Positions 1-10,841 are shown, counted from the first letter of the stretch. The stretch: DNA of 64,000 nucleotides from an uncultured Lachnospiraceae bacterium (GCA_947177165.1 CAMWTP010000006.1:48906-112905), one strand, 5' to 3'. Notes: generated by a model not told the origin, from the sequence alone. Numbers and translations: made by a program.

Positions 1-293
1 TAAATGGTATAACTGTCGTCCAAAGTCTCCTGATGGTGCGTAACATGGATCACTGTCCTGCCATCCGTCAATTTACTTAAGGCATCCAGAACGGAATGTC
101 CGGTGTCCTGATCCAGGGCCGAGACCGGCTCATCCAGCAAAATGACCGGAGCATCCTTGCTGTTGTTCTGCATAACAAGCACTATCTGCCTTCTGATTTT
201 CTCAGGGAAATGCTCTCCTGCTATGACAGCCGTCCCGCTGTCAGGTTTATAAAGACCAGCAAGGATTTTCAATAAAACAGTTGTTTTCTTCAT
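1..293 (-). pseudogene. ABC transporter ATPase fragment with internal deletion, open at window edge
   Basis: Reverse-strand frame reads MKKTTVLLKILAGLYKPDSGTAVIAGEHFPEKIRRQIVLVMQNNSKDAPVILLDEPVSALDQDTGHSVLDAL...HVTHHQETLDDSYTI; Walker B/D-loop and H-loop present, LSGG signature absent. Confidence 0.6.
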
Positions 294-307
294 ATTATAC
301 GTTCCTA

Positions 308-2104
308 TTAAGCATTCTGATTTTCATACCACTGTGCCTGTGACATGAACAAAACATGATATGTGCCTTTTTTATTAATCAGCTCATCATGGGTTCCGAT
401 TTCTGCAACACGGCCATTTTCCATAACAACGATTCTGTCTGCAATTCGGGCACTTCCGAGTCTGTGAGTTACAAGCACCGTTGTCCTTTCATCGGATATC
501 TCTTTGAACTTCTTATATATCTTTGTCTCCTCAATGGGATCGATTGCTGCAGTAGGCTCGTCCAACACGATTACCGTACTGTCTCTGTTGATACCTCTTG
601 CAATAGATACCCTCTGCCACTGTCCGCCTGAAAGGTCGACGCCGTCAAACTCACGGGAAAGCATTGTTTCCAAACCGTCGGGATAAGACTGTGATTCAAT
701 ATCCACATCTGCTTTCTTTAAGGTTTCCAGCAGAGTTCCGTCTTCCCTTTCCGTATCAAGATTGCTAATCATAACATTTTCACGAAGAGTCATCTGATAT
801 TTCTGGAATTTCTGGAATACACCGGACATAAGTCCGTAAAGGCTCGATGACTTAATATCCTTTGTAGGTATACCGTCTATTGTTACACTGCCACCGGTGG
901 GCTGATATATACCTGTAATCAGTCTCACGAGAGTTGATTTTCCGGCTCCGTTATGTCCCACAATTGCAATGGTTTCACCCTTGTTAATTGTCAGATTAAC
1001 ATCTGTCAGAGATTCCTCTTTTGCTCCCGGATATGTAAAGGAAACATTCTTAAGTTCAATCTTTTCACAGAAATCATTTACCTTTGTTTCACCGTCTGTT
1101 TCGGGCATATCTATGAAATCAAGAAGGTTGTTGATTGAACCGCTGTTTTTACCTATATCGCCCACAAGATTAATCATTTCTCCGACCATTTCCTGCATCT
1201 TTACGATTGCCGTGAATATTGCGGCAAATGTACCCGCCGTAATATCACCTGTAAGCAATGCTTTAACAAAAAGCAGAAGGACAACCAGATAACCCGCAAG
1301 GCCTATTCCTTTTCCCGCAAGATCAAACAGACAGACTCTCTTTGCCACCTTAAGGCTTTTCTTATTCAGAACAACCATTGTGTCATAATAAAGCTTCTTA
1401 AAATAGTTCGTTACGCCCAAGATTCTCGTTTCCTTGAAATATTCCCTGGAGCAGATGGTGCTCTCATAATAATCATAGGATCTTCTCAGCGGAGCAATCT
1501 CATCCTCAAGATTAGCGTACATACTTACCTGCACAAGCTTTGTCAGAAGACAGGGCATCATGGAAATAACAATTACTATTGCCAGAATCGGCTTAATAGT
1601 AAAAATCCATATTCCCATAAACAGCACATAGGGCAGGAAAAATGCCATCATCATGATAAATGAAAATACCATGTCGAAGATATTATTGATTCCCATCTCG
1701 GCCTTGTTGATGCTGTCCAGAGTTGACGCATTTTCATATTCGATGGCTCCAATTTTAGATATCTTAAGATGAACCTTCTGCATCAATTTTCCGATAACCA
1801 TCTGGTTAAATGGCAGATACAGAAAATTGTTAAGTGCGTTAACAAGCTCTGCCAGAATAATAACCACGCCGTACACAATAAGAGAAATGTATATGGTCTT
1901 TATGCTTCCGCCTGTATTTATTACTTCACTGGTGGTATCATAAAACTTCTGCAGAAACAAAATCTTTACTGCCCATGACAAGCCATGGAGTATTGTAATT
2001 ACAATGAACAATCCAAAAAAGAAGGGTGTTGCCTTAAATACAAGAGGCGTTATTCTTTTAAGTATCTTAATGGGACTTATTTTCTTTTCACTCATTGATA
2101 CCAC
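308..2104 (-). CDS. ABC exporter half-transporter (TM domain + ATPase)
   Basis: 598 aa; GHNGAGKST Walker A, LSGGQ signature, VLDEPTAAID Walker B, N-terminal TM helices. Confidence 0.92.
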   Translation of the reverse strand: MVSMSEKKISPIKILKRITPLVFKATPFFFGLFIVITILHGLSWAVKILFLQKFYDTTSEVINTGGSIKTIYISLIVYGVVIILAELVNALNNFLYLPFNQMVIGKLMQKVHLKISKIGAIEYENASTLDSINKAEMGINNIFDMVFSFIMMMAFFLPYVLFMGIWIFTIKPILAIVIVISMMPCLLTKLVQVSMYANLEDEIAPLRRSYDYYESTICSREYFKETRILGVTNYFKKLYYDTMVVLNKKSLKVAKRVCLFDLAGKGIGLAGYLVVLLLFVKALLTGDITAGTFAAIFTAIVKMQEMVGEMINLVGDIGKNSGSINNLLDFIDMPETDGETKVNDFCEKIELKNVSFTYPGAKEESLTDVNLTINKGETIAIVGHNGAGKSTLVRLITGIYQPTGGSVTIDGIPTKDIKSSSLYGLMSGVFQKFQKYQMTLRENVMISNLDTEREDGTLLETLKKADVDIESQSYPDGLETMLSREFDGVDLSGGQWQRVSIARGINRDSTVIVLDEPTAAIDPIEETKIYKKFKEISDERTTVLVTHRLGSARIADRIVVMENGRVAEIGTHDELINKKGTYHVLFMSQAQWYENQNA

Positions 2105-3882
2105 CTCCTCTGACTGTCATACATCGTATAGTAAAGCTGCTTTGCAGCCATTAGCTCATTATGCGTTCCCTGTTCCTCTACATGTCCGTTATCAATTACG
2201 TAAATGTAGTCTGCCAGCTTAACCGAGCCCAGTCTGTGACTGAAGAACAATGTGGTTCTTCCTTCACAAAGCTTTGCAAATTCACTATAAAGGTTACTTT
2301 CCGCAATGGGGTCCAAAGCGGCTGTGGGTTCATCCAGTACACGAATCGGTGCTTCACTTACAAAGCATCTTGCAAGGGCGATTCTCTGCCATTCACCGCC
2401 GGAAAGATCCTTGCCTTCTTGCGCCAGCTTACCCAGCAATGTATCCTTACCATCCTCAAGGCCTTCAATAACCGAGTCCAGTTTAAGGGCAGTTATGGCA
2501 TTGTTGATTGCTTCATCATCCGCTCCGCCAACGCATCCTATGGCGATATTATCCCAGATTGAAATTGAATACCTTGCAAAGTCCTGATAAACAACTGAAT
2601 AAAAGGCTTTCAGCTGAGCTGCCGTATATTCTCTAAGGTCTCTTCCGTTAATAAGTATCCGGCCCTCATAATCCTGATAAAGACCTGTCAGAAGTTTGGC
2701 AATGGTACTCTTTCCCGCTCCGTTTGCACCAACGAAGGCATAATGCCTGCCGGCTTCTATCTTCATGTTCATATCCTTAAGAATATAGGTTTCCGTACCG
2801 GGATATTTGAAGATTACATTCCTGAATTCCAAAGACTTAAATTCTATACCGCCTTCAGGCACGGCATCCGCATTATCATACTGTTCAAATGCTGCAAACT
2901 TTGTAATCTCCTTAAGGTATTCGATATGTGTGGATACAGCCTCGATTAATCTTGTGAGTGACCATGACATGGTGTGTACAAGATCAAGGGTTGCATTTAT
3001 CAGTGAAAAGAACATACCGATTGTAATAATTCCCGTTGCAGCAGGGTTGATAAGCATTGCTGCAATAAAGGTACACAGAAATGCTGTTATCATACTTCCG
3101 GATTTCAGCTTTACAAACCATTTGGCACGTGTTCTTGTTTCCATTTTTCTGGAAATCTCATACTGCTCAAACCACTTGTCATTAAGCTTTTCGTTATATC
3201 CGAATACCGTTCTCTCATCAACATTTTCTCTTCCCGTCATTACGGTAGTGAGATATTTGTATTTCCTCTGATATTGGGTAATCTCTTTATTGGCCTTATA
3301 GGTTGCCTTTCCGCTTATGAACGAAAGATAGAGAAGCGGTATGGCAACAGCTATAATAATCAGTGCAACCCAGGCAATCTGTGTAATAAGGACAATAAGA
3401 AGTCCCGCAATTGTCATAAACAGCGATATCAGATTGACTACATTTGTAAAGCCGTCGATAAACTTATGCTCCATTGTGCCGGCAACACGGTTCATTAAAT
3501 CCATACTGTCCGTATTTTCAACATACTTAAACGCAATCTTTGAACATTTTTCAACATATGCGCCCTTAAGACTGACCCTCATATCCATCTCGATTTTGTT
3601 GGCAAGATATGCCTTTATGGGCTCAACAAGCCATTGATATGCTATAATCCCGATAACAATCGCCAGTGAAATATATACCGCTCTTTTTGTTGCGGAGACG
3701 TCTATAAGTCCCAGCGCATTATCAATAAATCCTGCATTAATAATAACCTGGTAGGTTGGCAGAATTGCGACAGCAAGAGACAGAATCAAATACAATATCG
3801 TACACACAGGTGAACTGATTATAGAAAATCTCAGGGAATCCAAATATGTATACTTTTTCTTCTCAAAACGTACTTTCTTCAT
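2092..3882 (-). CDS. ABC exporter half-transporter (TM domain + ATPase), overlaps the next gene
   Basis: 596 aa; GANGAGKST, LSGGEWQR, RVLDEPTAALD; 13-nt overlap with 308..2104 suggests a translationally coupled pair. Confidence 0.92.
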   Translation of the reverse strand: MKKVRFEKKKYTYLDSLRFSIISSPVCTILYLILSLAVAILPTYQVIINAGFIDNALGLIDVSATKRAVYISLAIVIGIIAYQWLVEPIKAYLANKIEMDMRVSLKGAYVEKCSKIAFKYVENTDSMDLMNRVAGTMEHKFIDGFTNVVNLISLFMTIAGLLIVLITQIAWVALIIIAVAIPLLYLSFISGKATYKANKEITQYQRKYKYLTTVMTGRENVDERTVFGYNEKLNDKWFEQYEISRKMETRTRAKWFVKLKSGSMITAFLCTFIAAMLINPAATGIITIGMFFSLINATLDLVHTMSWSLTRLIEAVSTHIEYLKEITKFAAFEQYDNADAVPEGGIEFKSLEFRNVIFKYPGTETYILKDMNMKIEAGRHYAFVGANGAGKSTIAKLLTGLYQDYEGRILINGRDLREYTAAQLKAFYSVVYQDFARYSISIWDNIAIGCVGGADDEAINNAITALKLDSVIEGLEDGKDTLLGKLAQEGKDLSGGEWQRIALARCFVSEAPIRVLDEPTAALDPIAESNLYSEFAKLCEGRTTLFFSHRLGSVKLADYIYVIDNGHVEEQGTHNELMAAKQLYYTMYDSQRRWYQ

Positions 3883-4123
3883 TTTCCTCTCCTAAATTAA
3901 GTTTCTTATATCTATACTATCTATACCAAAAGTTTTAACAGCATTACAGCATATAGCATAGACTATGTCCCTGGGGCAAGGTCAAGCAGGAAAAACAAGT
4001 TCTTGTTCCACATATCATATTTCCTTCACAACAATAAAAAGCTGTTCCACAACATGGCGGTTTAGAAAGAAAAGGAAATTTCCGAAAAAATAACTGAGTA
4101 CATAAACTTTAACGGCTTAAATT

Positions 4124-4969
4124 TTGAAAGGAGACGAAACTATGATGACCATAAGCAATGGAAACGGAGTGTCCAACAATGTGCAGTCAGTGCGTGCAAA
4201 CATGAATATGCAGTCGGATTCTGTCAGTAAGGGTATTCAGGATCAGATCGCGAACGCGCAGAAACAGCTACAGGAGCTTGGCGCAAACAAGGACATGACA
4301 CCGGATGAAAAAATGAAGCGGAGGCAGGAAATCCAGCAGGAGATCAACAATCTCAACCAACAGCTGAGACAGCACCAGATTGAAAAGCGAAAAGAGCAGC
4401 AGGCTAAAAACGCACCAAAAAAGGAGGAGAACAGTAACAGTCAGAAAGAAAACACGCCGGAACAGAAATCCGGGCTTTCGACGGCGAGTATGCAGGCAAT
4501 GATCTCTGCGGATTCTTCCATGAAGCAGGCAAAGGTGCAGGGCAGTACCGCAAGGCAGATGGAAGACAGGGCAGGCGTCCTCAAGATCGAGATCAAACTG
4601 GACGGAAGCCGGGGCGGCGATACAGCGTCAAAGGAGGCAGAACTTGCAGAGGTGGAACAGAAAGCAGAGAATGCCACAAATGCACAGCTTCACACGCTCG
4701 CCGAGGCAAACCAGACGATGACAGAAGCCGCAAAAGCAGAGCAGACCGACAACAAAACGGACAGCGAAAACAAGACCGGCAGGACAGAACAGACTGCTGA
4801 TGATAAGCAGCAGACCGGGGAAGTATCCCAAACAGAGCCGGAAGAGAACAATGTCGGGACAGACATCCAGAATCCGGAAGCACTTGCTTCCAATGAAAAT
4901 GCAGCGGTGGAAAGTGCGGAGGCGGAAACGCGCGCTGTGTCACAGAAACATATTGATATACGCTTATAA
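4124..4969 (+). CDS. FlxA-like Gln/Glu-rich coiled-coil protein
   Basis: Low-complexity coil with IQDQIANAQKQLQEL...MTPDEKMKRRQEIQQEINNLNQQL; start may be 4142 (ATGATGACC). Confidence 0.6.
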   Translation: MKGDETMMTISNGNGVSNNVQSVRANMNMQSDSVSKGIQDQIANAQKQLQELGANKDMTPDEKMKRRQEIQQEINNLNQQLRQHQIEKRKEQQAKNAPKKEENSNSQKENTPEQKSGLSTASMQAMISADSSMKQAKVQGSTARQMEDRAGVLKIEIKLDGSRGGDTASKEAELAEVEQKAENATNAQLHTLAEANQTMTEAAKAEQTDNKTDSENKTGRTEQTADDKQQTGEVSQTEPEENNVGTDIQNPEALASNENAAVESAEAETRAVSQKHIDIRL

Positions 4970-4984
4970 TGATATGCTGTCATT

Positions 4985-5042
4985 GCACCTGGGTCTCTAT
5001 CTGTATGATTTTATAAAATTATACAGATAGAGACTCGGGTGC
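4985..5042. terminator. Bidirectional terminator-like inverted repeat
   Basis: GCACCTGGGTCTCTATCTGTAT / ATACAGATAGAGACTCGGGTGC, 22-bp arms with two G-U wobbles, between convergent genes. Confidence 0.75.
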
Positions 5043-5046
5043 ATAT

Positions 5047-6159
5047 TTATGTACAAATCTTAAAATTGTTTATAATATCCAGAAACTGCACACCCCAGAA
5101 TGTCAGTTCGCACCAGAGTGCAGTGTCCGTTTTATGGTCTGGTTCAAGCGCAACTTCACTGTATGGACCTGGGTATTTTAAACCAGCTTTGTAGCGCTGT
5201 TTTTTATAAGAGCTCTCGAAATCAATTTTCAGATATCCCTCTTTCGACAGCGCTTCCTCCACAACCTCTGCACTTTTGCGGACCACATCGATCCTGTTCC
5301 CGCCAACCCTTGCAAGACTGGTCAGTGTTTTTCTCTGTGCCACTGTGCCTGCCTGATTTGTCTCATATGCTGTAAATGGCCTGACGTAGGCCCATAGCGG
5401 GGCATAGTACCGGCTGCCAATTTTCACATGCATGTTGCTGTCCGGCTTCATGATCTGGTCGTGGTAATTGACGGCTTCTATCATTTTGCCGACGGCTTCG
5501 TCCGTTCTCCATGACTGCGTATTTGCCAGTGTTTCCAGGTGATACTGACATGGAAAATAGACGTCGTGTTCAATGTATGGGTAGTTGTACTTCCGCTTTG
5601 CGTTGGGATTGTATTTTGTGATATCTTCCAGTGCTTTTATCCGCAGCAGGCTCTCAAATGCCTTGAAGGAAGTCTCCACAAATGGTCTGACTGCATCGTC
5701 GTCGCCATATCCCAGAAGTGCCTGACACGTATAGAGTACAACCATCAGTCCGCCGCCGTTGTTGAGCCCCAGAAAACGATTCTGAAAACGCGCGATTTCC
5801 GGATTGTAATACGAAAATTCTTCTTCCAGAACCTTGTCATCGCGCAGTGCACTGATAAAATTCTTCACAATCGAACAATCTTTGGGAATCGCATAGTTGG
5901 CCAGCAGCCGCGCAGCCGATTCCCCGTCCTGCAGCTCTGTTTCCTTAAACTTTTCCCAGGAGTGCATACCGATTCCGATATATCCGTTTGGCTTCACATA
6001 GCGCTCCAGAAGCTTGTAGTTTGGTGTCTGCATGACCTTTTCAAGCAGTGTTTCTTCCTCCGCTTTGGAGAGGTCCTTCAGGATTTCTTTGTGCAGGCGG
6101 TATTGGATGACCTCTCTGCCGTTTTCCAGTAAATAGTCAATTGCTTTTGAATGAATCAT
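5047..6159 (-). CDS. Conserved hypothetical protein
   Basis: 370-aa ORF, MIHSKAIDYLLENGREVIQYRLHKEIL... Confidence 0.75.
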   Translation of the reverse strand: MIHSKAIDYLLENGREVIQYRLHKEILKDLSKAEEETLLEKVMQTPNYKLLERYVKPNGYIGIGMHSWEKFKETELQDGESAARLLANYAIPKDCSIVKNFISALRDDKVLEEEFSYYNPEIARFQNRFLGLNNGGGLMVVLYTCQALLGYGDDDAVRPFVETSFKAFESLLRIKALEDITKYNPNAKRKYNYPYIEHDVYFPCQYHLETLANTQSWRTDEAVGKMIEAVNYHDQIMKPDSNMHVKIGSRYYAPLWAYVRPFTAYETNQAGTVAQRKTLTSLARVGGNRIDVVRKSAEVVEEALSKEGYLKIDFESSYKKQRYKAGLKYPGPYSEVALEPDHKTDTALWCELTFWGVQFLDIINNFKICT

Positions 6160-6205
6160 ATTAATCCCCCATGCCGGCTCAAATAGAATTGTGAAACGAA
6201 TACAT

Positions 6206-6709
6206 TTACAATTCTATCCAGACATAAGTCCGTTCTCCGGTTGTCTTTTCAACTTTCCCGCCATTTGCCAGTGCAACATGAAGCGATGGCGCGTTTTGGT
6301 TGTGAATGGTAATCAGAAGCTTGTCCATGTTCATTTTTCTGCCCTCTTTTATCAGGAGGGAGAGAAGGGTTTTCCCCAGTCCTCTGTTTCTGTCTGAGGG
6401 ACGGATGGAATAGCCGATATTTCCGCCCTGTTCCAGCAGTTTGTCTGTTAAAAAATGCCGCAGATTACCGCATCCGACAGGTCTGCCGTCCTCAATGAGC
6501 CAAAAGGTAGTCGAGGGAACTTTCCAGCCATCGACAAGCCCAATCTGCTCCGATTCCCGCACCTTGCCTTTGAGCCATTCCTGATATTCGTCAAAACGCA
6601 TACCCGCAGCCCGGTTGATAAAGCCGTTCTCGTCTGCAGGCAGCTCCTGCAGCATTTCATAGATATCCGTGCCGTCGGTGACAGCAAGTTTTCTCAATTC
6701 AATTCCCAT
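6206..6709 (-). CDS. GNAT family N-acetyltransferase
   Basis: 167 aa; GYSIRPSDRNRGLGKTLLSLLIKEG acetyl-CoA motif. Confidence 0.85.
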   Translation of the reverse strand: MGIELRKLAVTDGTDIYEMLQELPADENGFINRAAGMRFDEYQEWLKGKVRESEQIGLVDGWKVPSTTFWLIEDGRPVGCGNLRHFLTDKLLEQGGNIGYSIRPSDRNRGLGKTLLSLLIKEGRKMNMDKLLITIHNQNAPSLHVALANGGKVEKTTGERTYVWIEL

Positions 6710-6780
6710 AAAATCTCCTCTCTCTAAAACATGCTTAGGAATACAAGTGCCGCTTCAATCCATGATTACCGATTTAGCAC

Positions 6781-7365
6781 TCACCTGGCAGCTCTGCGAA
6801 TGGTAAGTAAAAAATCCCTAAATATCTGTTCTCTGTCCCTGGCAGTTTCATAATACGGCAAGCCGTATTTTTGACACTGCTCTTTCATACAGATGCTTTG
6901 TTCCACAATATACACTGCACCCTCTTGAAGCTCTTCATCTGACTTATAAAATGTATAATCTTTTTCCGTGTCATATTTCTTCTGAATTGCGAACCGTTCT
7001 TCCGGAGTCACATCAGACGTAATGAAATAGGCAATATCACAGTTTGCCCCATGTATATATTTCATGTAATCCTCTGGCAAAAGCTGATACATATCCAGAA
7101 CCATGCCGGGGCTGAACTCATCGTATTCGCCGCTGTCCAGCATTGCCCGTACAAAAGGTGCCATCTTACCGCTGATTAAATGTAATGTGTCCATAGAGGA
7201 CAATCCGGCATAAGTATTCACACCCGTTTCAGGGAAACATTTCTCAAATCCCGCGATTATCGAATCCATGCTAATGTGCTGATACCCATACTGCTTTGCC
7301 AGACAGTGTGATATTGTACTTTTTCCGGCTCTTGGAACACCTGCAATAATAATATTATTTTTCAT
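6781..7365 (-). CDS. P-loop kinase/AAA family protein
   Basis: 194 aa; IIIAGVPRAGKSTISHCLA Walker A. Confidence 0.8.
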   Translation of the reverse strand: MKNNIIIAGVPRAGKSTISHCLAKQYGYQHISMDSIIAGFEKCFPETGVNTYAGLSSMDTLHLISGKMAPFVRAMLDSGEYDEFSPGMVLDMYQLLPEDYMKYIHGANCDIAYFITSDVTPEERFAIQKKYDTEKDYTFYKSDEELQEGAVYIVEQSICMKEQCQKYGLPYYETARDREQIFRDFLLTIRRAAR

Positions 7366-7690
7366 TTACAAACTACCTCCTACCTTGTTTTGACCTGTGT
7401 CCTCGGAGAAATATCCAGCGCAGGCTATACATGTTATTTCGGAACAGTTCCTTAGAGAATCAAGATGTATTTTTTCATTTTTCAATCAAAATAAAATAGT
7501 TCTTCAAACTTTTTGTCAAGGGCAATGCACAAAATGAGCGCCAGCTGCCCCTTTGTGGATTTACCGCCCGGAAATACCTTGCTTTGCAAACTGATTCCAG
7601 CCAGCAGATTTTTAGAAAAGTTATTTTCTTTTGGGGGCTGGTATCGTATAATAAGGACGATGACAAATCGAGATTTGGAGGATGAAAACC

Positions 7691-8176
7691 ATGAAGATTA
7701 GAAGAGCAGCAGAGCATGAGTTGTTGGAATTGTGGGGATATGAGAGTATTCATACTGCTTCTTCTAATGCAAAATTCTTTTGCGACAACATAAAAAAAGG
7801 GAATGCCGAATTTTGGACGCTCGACTATGATGGAGAGCTGGTTGGAGAGTTGTATGTTTTCTATGACCTTGAGCACAAAGATTTTGCAGATGGCAAAAGA
7901 ACTGCATATCTTTGTGCATTTAGAGTTAGAACAGATTTCCGTGGTCAGGGATTCGGAACAAAGCTGATCTGCCACGTAATGGAGCACATAAAGGATTTGG
8001 GATATCAAAGGATATCTATTGGTGTTGACACTACAGATATGGCTAATATTCGTTTATATAAGCGGCTTGGTTTTACAATAAAGGTAAAAGAGTGTGCAGA
8101 AGATCCTTGCGACAGAGACGAAAATATGCAGCCGAAATCATGTCCTTGCTTTTGGTTGTTATATAAAGAGGTCTAA
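7691..8176 (+). CDS. GNAT family N-acetyltransferase
   Basis: Start ATG at 7691; FRVRTDFRGQGFGTKLICHVMEHIKDLGYQRISIGVD. Confidence 0.85.
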   Translation: MKIRRAAEHELLELWGYESIHTASSNAKFFCDNIKKGNAEFWTLDYDGELVGELYVFYDLEHKDFADGKRTAYLCAFRVRTDFRGQGFGTKLICHVMEHIKDLGYQRISIGVDTTDMANIRLYKRLGFTIKVKECAEDPCDRDENMQPKSCPCFWLLYKEV

Positions 8177-8410
8177 AAAATCTGATCGTTGTTTTGAATC
8201 ATTCATCATTTTTACAAGTGATTCATGTGGAACTGTTCTTGCATATGCTCCGGAACCTGCCATCTCAATATTTTTCACACCAAAGCGGCGGAGTAAACCT
8301 TCTAATTCGTCTGGCATAAAAGTATATGTTATACACCACGAAGCGCCTTCTTTTTCATATTCGGTTATTTCTTTTTCTCCTCCCATAAGTCCGTCTGGCA
8401 TCAAGTTCAC
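8159..8410 (-). pseudogene. Probable C-terminal remnant of a SAM-dependent methyltransferase
   Basis: 83 aa; TFMPDELEGLLRRFGVKNIEMAGSGAYARTVP resembles a methyltransferase C-terminus; no catalytic N-terminal domain upstream. Confidence 0.45.
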
Positions 8411-8540
8411 CCTTATCAGGCAGATTCCACATACATTCAGATATTTTTCTGCTATAATCCTTAATATTATTTTTATTCACTTAAAATTCCTCCGTTAAAT
8501 TTAGAATCGTATTTCTTCACAAGCAAAGCGGTTTTGAAAT

Positions 8541-9845
8541 CTAGTTAATCTTTAATTCATCAAAAACAGTGATAAGCCATTGGGTCATGCGCTTATTTGT
8601 CTCAAAAAGTTCCATATATTTGTCCTTCTCTGAAAACCATGCTGTGCTAACTAGCTGATCTGCCATGACCACATAAGGAAGTGCAGCATATTCCTCATTG
8701 ATAAGTTTTACTACACTGTCATAGCCCCAAAGAATATTTCGGTAAATTTCCAGCCACTTTGATAACTGAGCTTGATCCTTTTCATCAAAGCTCTCACTCA
8801 AAATGGCCACAGCCGCATAGCAGGGATCATAAATACGCAGATTTTTCTCCGACAGTTCAAAGTCAATAAATCCCCATTCGCCCTGCGACACGATAATGTT
8901 TGACGGATTCGGATCACGATGGATGATTTGTTTGGGCAGCTTGTCATACAGTTTTCCAAATTCATTCAAATAATCTCGGCAAAACGAGTCCGAAAGCGAC
9001 AAAATATCTTTTGATTTCGGCAGTGCCCAATTCTTTACGGATTCATACAGATTTACATCATTCACAGATGTTTTAGCCTGACACAGAATGAGATGCAGCT
9101 GCCCGATGATTTCACCGACAAATCTTGCCTTTGCGGCATAATCTCCTTCATAAAAATCATGGGCAATCATTTGTGTGCCAGAGATTCGCCGGGTTACATA
9201 GAAAAACAGTTCGCCGTCCTGTACGAATGCCCGTCCATCTGTTGTTTGAATTGGGGAAGATATACCTACGCCAGCGCCTTTTATTGCATTGCAAAGCGCG
9301 ATTGCGTTTGTGACTTCATCATAATTTTTAGAGAACTTCAGAACAAAGTCTTTGCCAACATAAAAGGCGCTGTTACTTTTTTCTCCATTGCTCTCGTGAT
9401 AGACGTCAGAGATTGATTCATTTTCTAATTTCCAGTGCTTCAGAACATCCAAAGCTTTCTTATGAGATACCATATAGTCCTCCTTATACAAGTTCAGTTT
9501 GTAAGGTCGTTTAGCCCTTCCTTTTTTTATATAGGTGGAGGGAGTGCAGTCGAATTCGCGCCGAAAAGCTTTGTAGAATCCAGCATAGGTACCAAAACCG
9601 TATTCCAGTATCACATCAATCCTTTTGCTGCCGCAGCGAATTTCATAAATCGCATGAATAAGCCTGCGTCGAAGAATATACTGCATTACCGACATTCCAA
9701 CGACTGATTGGAACATCCTGTAATAGTGGAACAGTGAATAACCTGCCTGCTCGCAAAGCTCCGTGGCAGTGATAGGAGTCTTTAAATTATCCTCTATATA
9801 ATCGAGGCTTTCCTGTATGCTTTTTCGGTAATCTATTAATTTCAC
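8541..9845 (-). CDS. AraC-family HTH fused to aminoglycoside phosphotransferase-like kinase domain
   Basis: 434 aa; N-terminal AraC HTH (ITATELCEQAGYSLFHYYRMFQ...GFGTYAGFYKAFRREFDCTPSTY) then APH motifs (IIHRDPNPSNIIV, WGFIDFELSEKNLRIYDPCY). Confidence 0.85.
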   Translation of the reverse strand: MKLIDYRKSIQESLDYIEDNLKTPITATELCEQAGYSLFHYYRMFQSVVGMSVMQYILRRRLIHAIYEIRCGSKRIDVILEYGFGTYAGFYKAFRREFDCTPSTYIKKGRAKRPYKLNLYKEDYMVSHKKALDVLKHWKLENESISDVYHESNGEKSNSAFYVGKDFVLKFSKNYDEVTNAIALCNAIKGAGVGISSPIQTTDGRAFVQDGELFFYVTRRISGTQMIAHDFYEGDYAAKARFVGEIIGQLHLILCQAKTSVNDVNLYESVKNWALPKSKDILSLSDSFCRDYLNEFGKLYDKLPKQIIHRDPNPSNIIVSQGEWGFIDFELSEKNLRIYDPCYAAVAILSESFDEKDQAQLSKWLEIYRNILWGYDSVVKLINEEYAALPYVVMADQLVSTAWFSEKDKYMELFETNKRMTQWLITVFDELKIN

Positions 9846-10064
9846 CCCCCTTTTATTTTTTTGTAGCTACGTATATAGAATAACACATAAATCGAAAAAT
9901 ACCTTTCCTGTTTTGCTGAATTTAAAATCTTTGTTTCGACTTCTTCGCCATTTCATATGGTGCGTATCAGTTGGGAACACCGTTCTTTTAAGGAGCAGGG
10001 GATTGATAAAGGACAATGTATTTGCTAGAATGGAAGGCGAAAACAGAGAAAACGGAGGTTCAAT

Positions 10065-10692
10065 ATGACTTTACAACAGTTAAAATATATTGTTACAGTG
10101 GCAGAAACAGGAAATATTACAGAAGCCGCCAAAAGGCTCTTTATTTCACAGCCTAGTCTGACAAATGCAATCAGAGAATTAGAAGCTGAGATGCAGATAA
10201 CAATTTTCAATAGGACAAATAATATCCTGTCAGCACTATTCTTTTGCAGTGTTTGAGGAATTGTTTGTTGCCAAGCCCCATGTATTCATATGCTCCAACC
10301 ACCCATTAGCAGGCAGGGAGGCACTGGATTTAAAGGATTTGGAAGAGTACCCATACCTTTCCTTTGAACAGGGAGAGTACAATTCTTTTTATTTTTCAGA
10401 GGAGATATTAAGCACACTTGACAGAAATAAAAATATAAAAGTAAGGGACCGGGCAACACTTTTTAATCTTGTAATCGGATTAAATGGCTATACGGTCAGT
10501 TCCGATGTAATCAGCAAGAAATTAAATGGGGAAAATAGTGTAGCCAAACCCTTACAGATAGACAAGGAACTATGCACAGTTCCTGAGTATATGCGTGTTG
10601 GAATCATTACACAAAAAAATATGCCCCTTAGCAGGTATGGTCAGGCTTATGTAGAAGCGTTAAAAAAGCATATCGACACGAATGACGAATAA
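10065..10692 (+). pseudogene. LysR-family regulator with internal deletion
   Basis: HTH part 10065..10256 (MTLQQLKYIVTVAETGNITEAAKRLFISQPSLTNAIRELE) then C-terminal part in another frame 10249..10692 (VFICSNHPLAGREAL...). Confidence 0.75.
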
Positions 10693-10705
10693 GAAATGAA
10701 TCAGA

Positions 10706-10750
10706 ATAGCACTTTGAAATAGTCTGAAACTATGGCAAAGTGCTATTTTT
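10706..10750 (+). terminator. Rho-independent terminator
   Basis: ATAGCACTTTG ... CAAAGTGCTAT followed by T-run. Confidence 0.8.
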
Positions 10751-10841
10751 TTGTATTTTTCAAAAACAGGCAGAAAAGATATACTGATATTTAATAAATC
10801 AATTGCCCATCAGCGTAAACCACTATCGAATGGAGGAAAAA

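Noticed and set aside
356-3637. Short + strand ORFs opposite the two ABC exporters
   Set aside because: Antisense shadows of long, well supported minus-strand coding regions
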